DNA of 64,000 bases, from NCBI RefSeq assembly GCF_027596085.1, contig NC_072472.1, positions 23,099,052 to 23,163,051 of the forward strand, in the 5' to 3' direction. The translations under genes were made by a program, and so were the position numbers. The DNA comes from Anoplopoma fimbria. Taxonomy: Eukaryota > Chordata > Actinopteri > Perciformes > Anoplopomatidae. The notes below the pieces were generated by a model. That model saw only the letters and a list, made by a program, of their open reading frames with translations. It did not search any database and was not told the DNA's origin. Position 1 is the first letter of the stretch. The number at the start of each line of letters is the position of its first letter. This document shows positions 34,351 to 47,899 of this stretch, in pieces.

Positions 34351-37300
34351 TTCTGCAATCAAATCCTGGATTCACACCTGGATCTGGATGTAAAACAAAG
34401 TGTAATCACATATATCTTTGCCCATGATCCCATTTCCCCCTTTTCTCTGTAAAAATCACAGAGTGTAAAAATCAGTGCCTGATGAAGACCTTTGGCCGTT
34501 GCAGGACTTATGTTTCAGGTCAGGCTGTGGACACACACCGCCAGGAGCTGAATGGCACCCGCCCTCCTCTAGAGACATAAGGTCAGGGGGCAGCTACATC
34601 AATACAGCCTCCTGACCTCCCCTCTTGACCCCTGGAGCTTCTCATGTCTCCTCTGTACCTTGGCCATCAGAGCCGTGACACTTGGCGGAGCGGCATAAGT
34701 TACAGGTGTCATTAACAGAGAGATGGATAGATGACCAGACATACAGGCAGTATCGCTTCTCCCGCGGTTGGCAACTTTGTTTCTTCTCAGCGGCTGTGAC
34801 CCTCAGCGGGGTCGGCCTGCTTTAGGGCTGACTCTTTCTTTTAAGCCTCAGGGGACCAGGCTGCAAGTTAGGCTTTATTTCAGCAAAATGGATGGGCTGG
34901 TTACCTGCTGTGGCCTGTCGTTAGCCCCAAGACAGTCTTATCAGCTTAGACTCAATCTGGGCTCTCAGCTACAGAGGATTACATTTGCAGCCATTCCGGT
35001 CTCCCTCTGTTCCTCCGCCGCAGAAAAACATCCCCCGCTGTGGGGAGCTGGAGTGCAAAGAAGCATCTTCACAATGGATCGCTGTGAGGCAAAGTGAGAG
35101 ACCTGCATGGGATTATCTAGTCCCATTCAGGGGTTGTTGGTAAACTCAAAAAACAAGACATGCCTCTTAAGTGTTACTCATCCCCGCTCTTTGCCGCAAC
35201 GTTAGAGGAAACAGATTAACTGCAGTAATTTGAGGACTTTGATTCGACGTTCTGTTAAAGTGGGCAAAGCAGCGCACTCGGAGCGCTTTGAAGAGTCAGA
35301 GACACATTGAAATGTGTCACGCATATTGTTGGAAAACTGAGACTTAAAGCTGAGACTCAAGCACTGAGTAGTCCCAAAAGAGCACGACAATCTGCAAACA
35401 AGCGCCTTCCATCACGTCCGTATTCTTATTCTATAACGGTCTGCAAAGCTGCTTCTGACATCAGTTTCTAAAAGTTGCAAACAAGTTATAAAGTGCTTAA
35501 AAAGAGTAAAACAATGACAATGTGATAAAATGTAAAAAGTAGAAATAGTAGAAAACAAAATAAAACAATAAAGAACTTGTATCTTAAAGGATGTCAGTAA
35601 GTATGCTGAACTATTTTTGGAGTGGAGTTGATGGACTCTATTGTCCCACAATGCAATGCCCAAATGGAGTGGCTCCTCACAGCTGGAAAACATTAAAACA
35701 AACATTAGTGTAGACAATGTTGAGAAGGCTCCAGGAACATTTCAGCAAAAAATGTTTGATTTTGGATAGCCCTCTTTATTGCAACGTTTCAAAATTCTAA
35801 ACTCTTCTATAACTTGTTTTTTTAAAAACAGTAAAATAAATGTTAATTTCTTATATACTAACGGCCAAAATATGACTATTTGACTATGAACATTTGCACA
35901 TGCTTTTCACTTTAAAGGATTAGTACAGTGTGTGCAATTGGATCACAGCTCTGGAGTTTCACCCAAAATGGCTGCCAGCACATGGTGAACATTCAACTTC
36001 TCTGTGGCCTTGAGTCTGACAATTATGCTGTTCTTACACAAATGCTTTGTTTCTGACGTCTTCTTCGGGGCCTAAAAAACTAAAACAGAATCTGGTAATA
36101 ATTTACAAAATAAATAAATAAATAAAAAGACAATAAAACACTATGCTAAGATCGCAAAATCACAGAAGCGTCAAACTTTCGACGTTTCTTCAACAGCTTC
36201 AAATGTTCAATGTTCAGCCTATTCCCATGGAACAAACACTAAATTCAACAAACACGTCTTGGGCTTTTATCCATTCTGGTTCATTTTCTTTGGCTGAACA
36301 TCTCGCGGGCTCATGATAACGCAGTGCCAGCCAGCTTTGGTGTGACGTTGTGTTGTACTATGGACCCAAGAGCTCAAACCGACAGTTGTACCTGTTTATT
36401 CGGAGGGGCTTTTTCTGTTTTCCATTTTCCTTTTCTCTTTCCACGTGCTGTTGTAAAATGTCTAATTTTCAGATAGTGCTGAGATGCTTTCCTTAGACTA
36501 ACGTAATATCTGGGTAAACAGCCTGTCAGAGTGACAAGTTTTTGCGCTGTTAGATAAAAGTGTTTCTGACCTGCTCATCATACTTTCCTCACAGCTGAAG
36601 AGAAGAGATGGAACCAAACTTTGTGCAAACGAAAGACTGAAAGAGAACATTGCAGAAAGCAGTCTGTAAATACTTAAAAAACTAAACATAGTTATTGGAT
36701 CATAAAGACAAAAATGCCCAGCTTTATTTTTACAGTGCATTCTGGGTCGTTTATTAAAAAAAAAAGGCATCTTATTTTAGATTTTAATTTAATTATTGGT
36801 TAACCACAATTCAGAATCTTGTGTTCATTTACTAGCAATCAAGCTGCCAGCTCCACTCACATCGGTCCCACCATGCATGCACGAGCTGTCAGCAAACTGA
36901 TGGATAGGTGTTTGAAGAGATCTTCCATAATTAGTGCGATTCAACCCACAGAAGAATTGCTGCAAAACACGCTTCACACTCATCTAAAGACCAATAAAGT
37001 TGCAGTGTGCAGGCTGTAAACAGCTGTCAATCAATTGCGCAACAGAAAGGCATTGAGGTGGTGTGTTCTAAACACTTGCAGCTCATTTTCAGCTCATGGA
37101 AGTACGGGTTGTTTGAGTTCACAGGAATCTGGACATCGTTTTAGCAAAATTGTGGTTCAGGCGAGAATAATCACAGGCTGATTATTCTCGCCTCTATTTG
37201 TGGGAGCAGATCAAAGACAGAAAGACAGAGGTAGGGATCGGCGTAGCATTGAGAACAAAGCAAGTTGCCCAACAACAAAGAAATGCCACGGGGAACATAA

Positions 37301-38190
37301 CTGCCAAACACATCCTTCTATTCACATCCGGCAAATCTGGGTGATTTCAAGTCAAAACAGAACAAGACACATCAAAGTACCAGGATCAAGAAAACGAGTA
37401 CAGGAAACAAAAAATATTGAATTGACCTTGTTGTTGTTGGAAATGTTGGCAAAAAAAAATCTCACTCCATCTTTGGGCTTGATTCATGCAAATAATGTTG
37501 TGTGAAGTGAAAAGCTCTAGAAACCCACTGTACATTAACTGCCATTGAATGCTGCTGTGACAACATATTTTTGTCTGGCAACAACACCCTGGTTCCCTTG
37601 TAAAGAAGCCAACGGGGTTCTCCCATTAGATTGTGGTTTATGTCAGAAAATAAGCTCTGGGGCAAAGCAAGTTTATGATACTTGTAAGTGTCGTTCAGCA
37701 AGATAATTATCACAAGTCAAAACCACTTTTATGGTTTTTGAAGCGTCAATACCACCACCAGGAGTACAAGTTAACTTTAAGCTATAAGTAACCGTTTTTT
37801 TTAAACACGTAAAATCTTCAAAATGTACTAACGGGATACATTTTGATGTATTTTAAAATTGGAGAACAAAACCTTAAATCTCCTAAGCTTGTGTTAACCA
37901 CACTACTTATTTCATGCATCAAACCAAAATACCATTCAAAAAACCTATTGACTTGAGATAAGGCAACCGGAAGTTCAAAAATGCTGACTCATGTCCTGGT
38001 TTTAGGATTCTTGCGGCACTCTTATAGAGTTGTGAATCTTCACTGTGCTCACAATTTAATTCAATTACAATTCACCAACGATTTGAATATGCATCTCGAT
38101 GTACCGCATCCTCAATTTTCTATATCTCTACACATGGCAACTTTTTCATCCCGATACTTGAGGTGAAATCGGAACTCAAGAATCGGGCTA
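34351..38190 (+). other. Intergenic, no gene seen
   Basis: Only short, unrecognised open frames of about 109 codons or less. A short (AAAT)n run lies at 36105-36126, and a perfect 15-bp hairpin at 37159-37193. Confidence 0.45.
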
Positions 38191-38194
38191 GAAC

Positions 38195-38826
38195 AGTTTA
38201 TAATAATATAAGATGCATCTATGCAGGATCCGTGTGAGGCACCCCAGTAAATAAACATGTAAAAAACATATTAATCCTTCTGCAGTTCGAAGTAGAAGTA
38301 GACGTATTAATTGTGAAGTCACCCATTGGTTTGTGGACTGAAGTTTTGAAGCCTCAAATTTGGCACTTTCGCCATCGCCATCTTGGAAAACGCCATGATG
38401 TTTTTTTGCAACCAATGAACAGAAGTTACCATTTTTGTGAATGCCGAGGGTTGACCTAGAGACGCGATATACGTCTCTGGTAGCAACAGCAACCTGTCAA
38501 TCCCAGTAAGCCCGCCCAAATGCATACTCCGCTTTATGGTTTTTATTTTACTCTAAAAGGGACCGTGATTTACTAAATGAACATCGTGCTGTATTGAAGA
38601 AGACTTGAAAATAGTGATTGATTAAATAAACTCATGTTTACAATGTTTACTGAGAGAAGAAATCAAGTGAGAAGTAGAGTCGTTCTCTCATAGACTTCCA
38701 TACAACCAGACTTCTTTTTGCAACCGGAGGAGTTGCCCCCTAAATGCAAGTAGAGAGAATGCACGTTTTTAAGACACTTCTGCATTCACTTCACTCGGCA
38801 GAAACAGAGGTTGCCGCCTTGCTGTA
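38195..38826 (-). repeat. Dispersed repeat family, longest copy
   Basis: Read on the minus strand, the element starts GGCGGCAACCTCTGTTTCTG. It passes AAGTCTATGAGAGAACGACT and GCTACCAGAGACGTATATCG, then AAGATGGCGATGGCGAAAGT and CAAACCAATGGGTGACTTCA. Parts match copies at 20.2 and 33.9 kb. It has no transposase and no obvious terminal inverted repeats. It is probably a non-autonomous mobile element of unknown class. Confidence 0.65.
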
Positions 38827-40831
38827 CTCAAAAATAAGGTTTTCACATAGCAGATCAAAGACAGGGCTCTAAATGCCTATGGCATTTTACACTGCATAAA
38901 TTAACTTAGCGGCTAGGGGACTTTTTTTTGACTCATGGCTTTCTTACTCTTACGTCAATGCATCTCCCAACAGAACAACATCACGGTTGAATTTTCCACC
39001 TGCATGCACGTTTTAGCCCAACATTGTTGAAACAGAGCAGCTACTATTGGTAGCGAGAGCAACAAGTTAGCGGACTGCCGAGTGCCGTCGATCTGCACAT
39101 GGAGTGTGTGTAAGCTCCGCCCTCGGTAAAGAGGAGAGAAACAAGTGCAATATTAAATGACAGCAAAGCGCAGTTAAAAATCACACTTAGCTTAAATTAA
39201 ATCCAACTCCCAATTATGGGATCACTGCACATGGTGGAGCATTTCGTAACGAGTTGGTGGGGACCAAAAACAGAGCTAAAAGTGATTTATTATTGGACTT
39301 AGACTCTCCAGTTGGCCAGAAACACGACTTTAAATCAATGATCACTTTGCTCCATAACTGCTGGGTGTGTGAATAAGTTAACTGCTGGCAATTTTTTCAA
39401 ATCTTATTGTGTTTACAACTTGTTTCTGCTGCCCACAAGTGGCCAAAAAAACCAAACAGTTATTGTGGGTTTGAGTCAAAAAAGTGAGTTCTTCCACCAT
39501 TGATTGTGCAGAAGTACAGTAAGTATGGACAGTCCTAATTTGTAAAAAAAATGTTCACTTATATTTATACTAATATTGTTCTTCAAGACAGTTGTTGAAA
39601 GTCAGAAAATGACAAGTCCAATTCTTATGATCTATCCTTCATTACAAGTCTTGTTTTCCTTAACTTTAGACAGTGCTGTTTCACTTCATTTTAGCAAACC
39701 TTGACCTGCATAGGGAATTCAACTATCAGCTAGCAAGCTGGCACAAGGGTGACATTGTGCAGGTGTTTCATCTTCTCTCCTCCCAAGTATGAATCATCCC
39801 GCCACACGTGCATGCAACCAGACAGACGGCCGAGCTGCGAGGTTCTTCCGCTAAATGCTCCCACTGTCCTGCTCTGGGAGGACTAAAATAAAAGTCAACT
39901 CATTCTCCCCTGACTGCCGGTGAAACCACAGGCCCTTTTGCATGCTGTATAAATGTTTTGACAAGAGGAGGCCAACAGGCACTCTCCTCTCACGCTTATT
40001 AAAATTGTAATCGCCCGTCACTAAACGTGTATAACGATGAGCAACACCTCGGGGCAAAAAAAGGGATGGAGTTATTTGTTTATTTGACTCCCAGCTCCGA
40101 ATGGAAAGCAATGTCACAGCTCAGCAGCTATTGAGATGGAGGTTGGAGATTCAAAATATACTGACCTCATATTTGATTTGTGCTGACCATAAGCAGGCAT
40201 ACAAATCTGAACTAAGTCAACAAACGGATATCTGGGTTTATTTGTGTATCTTCTTTCTCTTCTTTTTTTGTTTAAAGAAAATGATGGACAGCTAGTTAGA
40301 AAGAGCTAGGATTATGAGGAGGCGATTTGTCTAATGGTGAAATGATGCTTGAACTCAGATATGCTGTGGCCCCTGGGTGCCCCGAGGGCATCTTGGCTCT
40401 TTGATGTCCCACACGCCTTGTGTTTGCCTTGGTGGGTGGGGAAAATACAAAACCACCCCAGGGGTGGTTTGGAGCAACAACACTAAGACGCTGTTAGTGT
40501 CCAAATTTCAGATCGTACTGGCCGCCACAAATTCCAGCTAGAAATTCAAAACAAGCGAGTCCTTCATTAATGTATAATAACCTTGAAATGGTGTGGTTTG
40601 AAACATTTGAACCAAACTATATTCTAAGAGAGCTGTATTCTGGTGTACTCTGGTGAACTTTAAAGTCATCGCTTTCAAGATTAAGTTAAACTAAGGTTTT
40701 GTATTTAATAAAAGTTCCAGGTGAAAAGATTTTAATAGGACTTAAAAAATTGGGGGGGGAATTAAATATTTCCATTTTATGGTGTGTTTTCACAGGCAGA
40801 AAAACATGCAACTTAAGTAAGAAGAAATCCC
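38827..40831 (+). other. Intergenic, no gene seen
   Basis: The sequence is AT-rich with only short open frames. A 10-bp near-continuous palindrome lies at 40450-40470. Confidence 0.45.
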
Positions 40832-41297
40832 TAGGGGTGCACCAGTACCCATATCGGATATTCGGCCGATAATCATTTAGAGCAGAATAGAGTATCGGTG
40901 ACAAGGGGGCCATTCTGCCCAATTCAATTATGCTCTAGAAGTTACATACTATTTAATTCCTGTTTAGTTTTGAACTATTTGGTGCTGCGTTAAAAAGGTT
41001 AACACTTGTATTGTATTCCCTTTTAAGATTTTTGATGTTGGCGCTCGATTTATTATAATAAAGATAACTTGACAATTCAGTACATTTATATTTAAATTTG
41101 TTCAATTATGTTAGGAGAGAAATGTTTAAGTGAAGAAGTCTGTTGTTTCCTTACACATGACATAATGATCCTTGTAACTTCCACACAGTGAGGCATACAG
41201 CTTATTAATTAACGCAAGTATCGGATCAGTACTTTGTATGGGCCGATACCCAAAGACTGGCTATCGGGACTGAAAAAGTCAGATCGGTGCATCCCTG
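40832..41297 (+). mobile_element. hAT-like non-autonomous element (MITE)
   Basis: The ends are imperfect inverted repeats: TAGGGGTGCACCAGTACC on the left and, reverse-complemented on the right, CAGGGATGCACCGATCTGAC. Subterminal words TATCGGATATTCGGCCGATA and TATCGGATCAGTA recur near both ends. The 466-bp size and lack of coding sequence fit a MITE. A clean 8-bp target duplication is not visible. Confidence 0.6.
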
Positions 41298-44200
41298 GTA
41301 ATCACAGGTTCAAACCCAGGGTGGGACGTTTATTTTGTCTTGTGTCCTCCTCGCTGACCTCTCTCGTTCTTTACTGATTAGTGTCGAAGCAAGAATCATC
41401 GAAAAAGATAGTTTCACTGTAGCAATGTCCTTATGATCCAAATTTCTCAGAGTTCACCACATACCCTGCAGTCCCCCTAAACCCTGCCTGTTTTTCTGGT
41501 TAAAATCCGTCTGTCAGTCGATGGTTATTTATGGCGCCGCTGACCTGCGTGCTGGATAATTAATAATAGTCTGATTCATCCCCGTCCAAATGTACATGGT
41601 TTGCTCTGAGGGAGGACACAGCACAGCTCAGCACAGAAAATCCCTCGAGATTTAGAGCTCCCTGACCCTGAGTGCAGCCTGCAGGAGCACAGCAGCCCAC
41701 AGTGCTCCTCCTGGAATAATTACCCCATCACATTTCTGTCAAAGGGAGACAGGGAGGTCCCGGGACATTCGTGACATGTTGTTACTTTGTGATAATGGTA
41801 AAAAGATGAAGGAATCTGCAGCGGTAATGTTTGGACCAATACCATTCCAAGACTACAAATATAAATCCACAAATGAACCGTTTTGCAAATCTATGTTTCT
41901 TCTAAATTTTTTGTCTTGTCTTGATGTCACTCCTAAATGTCTGGAGCGGAACCTAAATAAATGAGGGGATGTGAGAACAGATTCCATAACCGTCTTGAAA
42001 AAGACCAAAACTGCTTCCCTCTACCCAGAAGTCACCGGGGAGCTGAGAGAGGGACACCACACCCATCTTTGGCTGCACGATGGCGGATCTGGTCTATATC
42101 TCCGCCACTGCCGCAGGTCACATCCAGACCTCTTCTCTTTCCTGTAGCCGGTCCCTTAAACGCCATGTCAGGCGTTAGGTGATACTTCGTCCTGTTGAAG
42201 ACTAAAATACAAATGGAAGAAAATAATCTTGCAGATCAGCTTCGGAGGGACCGTATTAAAAAGCAGGGATGCTAAAGAGTGGAAAAACGTCTTGCTCTAA
42301 GGTAGACTAGAGTTGAAGCGTATTTACAGATTGAAAAAGCTTTTGCTACCCGTAACCTTTATTTTAGTAGTGTGGTCGTATCTCAGGTATTGGGACCAAT
42401 ACTGCTGCAGCCTGAATATTATTTTCAACAATGGTGTCAGGGGAAGGTTTTTTTCTATATTAATTGAACCCCTGATTGCTTTCCCACAAGATTTAAACCT
42501 GTTCCTGGTGATTTTTATCTTTAGTTATCCAGGTTCCGGTTTTCTCAGGACTGCAATACTTCACTTTCAAAGAGCTGCACATGTTCACACTTGGGAGCTA
42601 CCCAGCAGGACTGAAGCAGTTGGATAGAGTTAAATGCCTTACTAAGGACCCTGTATGATCAGTACTTGCTGTGGAAGGAGAGAGTTTTCCCATCACTGAC
42701 TTAGTAAGACAGTTCAGGACTCTGAAGCAGAGCCCTGTCAAAAACCGCACTTGTCAAACCTAAACTAATACCTCTATAGGAACTGATTTTCTCAATAAAA
42801 AAAGAGGCCATAATTTATCACACAATATGAGCTCACACCATAAAATCTAATATTTTGAAATGAATACCTTTATAACACCCTCAAACTGACTGCAGCTCCA
42901 AAAAGGCATATGGTACCAATAGCTATTGTTTTTCCAGTTCCAACTCCAATCTGACTTGGCTGCATTTCTAAGTGAGCAAAAGAGGCCAGAAACGTTCCTA
43001 AAATACCCAAAATGTTTCCAAGACAATCAGTGTTCGTGATCCCTTGGAATCATGGTACAAATCCAACGCTGACCCAGCCTGATATTCAGACTGGACGGAC
43101 ATTTCTAGAATTATTTCAGAAAATCCGAGAAGTGGATGGTCAGAGGTCTGGAACCAAGGCCAACAGCGAACGAAACCATATACTTATGATAATTGAATAC
43201 TTTTTTCCATGACTTCAACTGCTCAAACAGACATGAGCCAACCAACCCCTTAACAGAGTTCTAGGATCCACTTAATACATGCAAGAAGTTAAGAAGTAAG
43301 TGTTCTGACACTCTCTGGTGAAATTACAGCAAGACCCTCTAAGAACAAGCCAACCCAACCTCAATCACACCATACCATCCACTCTGGGTGGATTGCTGAG
43401 GACCCGAGGGAGTGCTTAGCTGGAGTGGGTGCAATTTTCACATACAGCAGGTTCAATATCAATAATGTTTTAATAGACAAGCGGACAACGTTCTGTGAAG
43501 CAGTGGGGGCGGAGCTTCAGGCCTCTGCAGTCCAGCAAGTCGTCCACCGCGGGCAGACCGTGGCTCATTGTCTGCAGTTCACTTTACAACAGAACTCTTC
43601 TTTGCTTCCCTGACGTCAACACGAGCGGATAGCCAACTGTAGTATATTAAAGTAGTATATTTCAGATCTGTGACTGTGTGAGGGTGGCGACTTTGGTGTG
43701 TTTCACATTTCAAATTTTTACATGCACATTTTTAAAAGGCACTGCAATAATAACCCAGATATTGCTCTTAAAATTCAGAAAAAAATGTGGAAACTGCTAT
43801 CCTTCAAAACAGCCATAATCAATATCAATCAATACTACAACTTGTATGTGAAAAAGGTTGCAGTAATCTTTCAGCTCTTTGTTTAGGTTTGACAGCCAGC
43901 AATTTCACTCTTTCTATTCACCCTCTCGTTTCTCATAAGCATCCTTTTCCACCAAAAAAGCTCCAGCACCAGACAGCAGATTGTCAAAGTCAGCTAACGA
44001 GGGAAAATAGTAGAACATTCATTTTGCGAAAAAGACAGATATTTTTCTCAGGGGTCGGTTGAGACCAAATATGGAGCGAAACGGAGAGAGTAAATACTTC
44101 AATTCACCAGGCAGCTAGAGACACAGCTACAAATTACTGCTAACGGTGCTCCGTGTAAATGACTTGTCCGTTTGCCAAGTTGGCCAACCTTATGAGGCAA

Positions 44201-46822
44201 TATGTCAGTGCTGTGTTCACAGCTTGTTTCCCTAGGTTATTAAAGGTTTACAATATGTCAAGTCTTAATGCTGATAGCTTAATTTGCAACCGGAGGCCAG
44301 TCAATGCGCGTCCAGTTCCACACAGATGGCTGGATATTCTCTTTGGAACAATTCTTGCACGTAAACATAACATTTTTCTCACTTACACTTGAAGTATCGA
44401 AATACATTGCTGATCTCAGCATAGGACAGCAATACTGACCAGGCCTCCGATTTGTCAATCGCACAATGGAGGTGCGATCAAGCTGACAGGAACTGGCTGT
44501 GAAAATGTGGAACAGGAAGAGGACTATAAAATGTAGTGCCAACGGATGACCTGCTGAAAAGGCATTCACACTTTACAGGCTGGGACACTCCGCTCCAAAG
44601 GCCATTCTTTGTCTGTGAGAGGAATTTAGACTTTAATGGCTTGCAAAAATTGTATATGCTGTATATAAAATATAGCTTACTGTAGTTCAAACTACAGTTA
44701 GGCTATAACCACATTGTGTTGTTTGCAAATACAGGAACATCAGTAGTGCAAATTGGCTACTAAGACACAGCTTGACTCGTTTCAGTGCATCTCTACATTT
44801 TTAACAGGCCTGAAAATAAACTGTAGGCTATTGATGCCGCACTGGGGGCAGAGTTTGAAAAGAAAGTATTCATAAAATACAGTATCATGGGAGTAAAGTA
44901 CAATACAAAATAATAGTAATGCTTTGTTTTACATTCAAAGACCTCCAAAAACTGTAGCAGACAACTTGATTACTACAAGCAAATAATTGAAACAGCATTT
45001 GTTAAGAAATGATTCTCTCCCAAGCTTTTGATCCATATAAGCGCTTGATCCCTGTAACCGTGGTCACTCTACATTGTACAAGTAAAATATCCTACGGTTG
45101 AACCCGGACAAATATTCAACTAGAAACATCAAGGCTAAAACAATGTTGTCATTGCTTTCTCTCTTTGTTTTCTAATTATTCTTTTTTTACTATGTATTTA
45201 CTCATTTTCATTATCATTATTATTGCAATTATTACTTTTTAAAATGAATTAATTTATACAAAAAGTGTTATTATTATAATCCATCTCCAAGACCTCTCTC
45301 CTTGTCCATTCCCTGTTGAGATTAACTCAGTGAATGAGTGTGAAGGGTGGGTGGGTGTCAAGAGTGTGTAGGCGGAGGGAGAAAGGAGGACAGTGGAGAT
45401 GGATGAATGTATTAATGAAGTATGAGGGAGAGAAGAGTGAGTAAATGGGGGTATGTCATTTTACATTTTTAATCACTGTGATTCCTCACTGAAAAAAAGA
45501 AAAGAAAAAAAAGATAGCCATCAAGGATTTCTCCCCCCCAACCATTCCCTTCCATGCCAGAGAGCAAATTAAGTTACATACTGACAAGAGAGTTCACAGA
45601 ATACCACACTTGTTACACTGACTATTCTGTTTGTAAAGCCGTTCGTTATGGCGCAAGATGCTTGCTTACTCTGCAGCGGTTTCTCAGCATTCTCCACACT
45701 CAGAAAGCAATGCCTGCTTTATGCTGGATCACCCTCCTCTAGCCGTGGTATGCCCTGCGCCAGCTGTCACTGGATTGACCTCTAATTATCACTGAGCTCC
45801 GGGCTTTAATGTCCTTTTGAGTGGGTGTGTGTTTACACGTGTGTTCCAACTCTCTCCATAACCAAGCGAATACCCTCCAGCATGTCATGGCGACTCTGAT
45901 CAAGGAGCGCTAGCGTGTGTGGGCATATGTGTACACATTATTTGCATGCCTATGTGCTTGTTTGTGTGTGTGCATGTGTGGCACATAAAAGTTAATGCCG
46001 TTTACGACAGCGTGGAAAGCAAAAGAAAAAAAGGTGCAACATTTTCCCACCTGTAACCAAAAACGGAGGCAATGCTGTTTTAATTAAGGATGGGATGTTC
46101 CGTGCACCCACACGCTGGCTGTGTAGCAGGACACACACACCCACACACGCATTCCACTTGTTGACCTGCGGTGCCAGCCTGATCTCGTCTTTCTAGCAGC
46201 CCATAAAGGCAGCCTGCAGTGTGGACAGCCCCTTCACACTCAAGGGTCCTGCTCAGATCTCATTACACTGTATTACAGCTCAGCCCACCATGCGTTCCCA
46301 CAGTGGAAAACCCCACTGTTCTCAAGGTATCGCTGGAAAACCATTAATTCCACCGCCGACGTCTTATGTTCATAAAACCAGTTAGAGCTCTCCGGGATTG
46401 GTGAGATAACAGCTGCACGGATGGTGTTCCTCCACTATATGACCAACCAACGAGGGGGGCCACAGGCCTGGAGGGCCCGCATCTCGTTGCTCACAGCGGG
46501 AGTAGCTCAGCTCATAAGGTTGAGAAATGGTTTGGGGAAAAAATGTACACACAAAAAAGGAAAATTTGAGATATTCTCTGAATGAAATCTCACAGGATGT
46601 GAAAACTGGCAGCAGTAAATCAAGACAGAGGAGGGCTTCATTAATTAGCTTCTTTTTTTTTTCTTCCTGTGTCAACGCTGGTATTTTTAGAGCAAACGCG
46701 GAGTGGTTCATTCAACAGCTGTGACCCACCTAGAATGAGCGCTGTTATTAGTTCATGGTCACCTTCCCGGCTCTGCAACCAGTAACGGCTGGTGTGGGGT
46801 GTGAAAGTGAGCCAAGCCAGGC
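41298..46822 (+). other. Intergenic, no gene seen
   Basis: No recognised coding sequence; the open frames are short. The region includes the first copy of the ATTGCTGAGGACCC repeat near 43391, an imperfect 17-bp hairpin at 44671-44707, and GGTTCAAACCC (41308-41318), a B-box-like word without a matching A box. Confidence 0.45.
43385..43440 (+). repeat. ATTGCTGAGGACCC repeat, copy 1
   Basis: GATTGCTGAGGACCCGAGGG followed by AGTGC is shared with 63574-63600 (ATTGCTGAGGACCCAGGGAA) and more weakly with 63754. Confidence 0.5.
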
Positions 46823-46855
<33 letters not shown>

Positions 46856-46876
46856 ACACACACATACACACACACA
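46823..46876 (+). repeat. (CA)n microsatellite
   Basis: A CA run with two T interruptions. Confidence 0.95.
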
Positions 46877-47439
46877 TCTCTTCGATGTTTATGTCCTGCT
46901 GTTTCATCCTCAGCTGTATTGATTACAGTCAGAGACACAGAAACCCTCTGGTTGGGATATGTTGGTCTCTGCGGCACCACCTGGGAGAGCTACAGAGCTC
47001 GGATGGTTGATCCTCCTCACACTGATACTGATGCGTGATCTGATACTGTGTGTTTTACGCTCTCTGAACGATTTGAAGCTGAGGTGCGCTAGGCTAAAAA
47101 AATAAATTCAAGATAGTGCAAGTGCAAACCTATAACCTGCTGCACGGAGGGGATATGTGGCGGGGAGGCACCCGAACTCCGCGTCCAAAAAAATAATAAT
47201 GACACGCTCCTTTGTAGCTCCCTCCTTGTCCGAAATCCCAGCATGCTGAGATCACAGGGGCAAGAAGGAATTCCTGTCTGGAGATGCCAGAAGCTGTTAG
47301 CCTGATGTTGGCAGGCTTTTAATTTAACGGGAGGCGATTGAATCGGTGAAGGTAAACAGCTTGGGCTAGCAATGAAAAGGGTGTTATCGTTCTCACTTCT
47401 TTTGGAATATAATCCAAAGAGAAGCTAAACACATATATA

Positions 47440-47890
47440 TATATGCTCTTCCCTCTGCTTCTTACCTACTTTTTCCCCCATCTTTTGTACAATGTTCCTT
47501 AAATTTTACCTTTCTATCTTCCTACCTTTCCCCCCCTTTTAAACCTTTTTATCTTCTTTCTCTCACCCCTTTTCTGGCCTCAATTCCTTCTTTCTGTCAG
47601 CTTTCCCTTGCTTCTTCATCTATACAGTTCCCTCCATTTTTTCCTCCTTACATACTTTTCTCCTGCCTTCCCTTCTTGTTCACTTTCCTTCTCTTGTTAT
47701 TTCTGTCACTTCTTACTTTCTCATCCCTGTTTTTTTTATCTCTTTATCTCTTTATACCTTCCTTCTTCGCCCTTGTACCCTTTTTTCCCTGTCTGCCTTT
47801 TGTCTAAACTCGTTAGCATACTTTCTTCTGCTCCTTCTCTCCTTCTACTTTTGTTTCTCCCTTTTCTTCAATTCCCTCTTTGCCTCTATT
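47440..47890 (+). repeat. 450-bp polypyrimidine tract
   Basis: The + strand is overwhelmingly C and T (CTTCC, TTTCTC and CTTTAT motifs) without a strict repeat unit. It produces a spurious 113-codon Ser/Phe/Leu-rich frame. Confidence 0.85.
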
Positions 47891-47899
47891 GTAGAGCAC

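Noticed and set aside
41308..41318. tRNA B-box-like GGTTCAAACCC
   Set aside because: No A box at tRNA spacing and no cloverleaf; it lies directly beside the hAT-like element.
46500..46530. tRNA-like GAGTAGCTCAGCTC
   Set aside because: Looks like an A box, but no B box follows and no acceptor stem can form.
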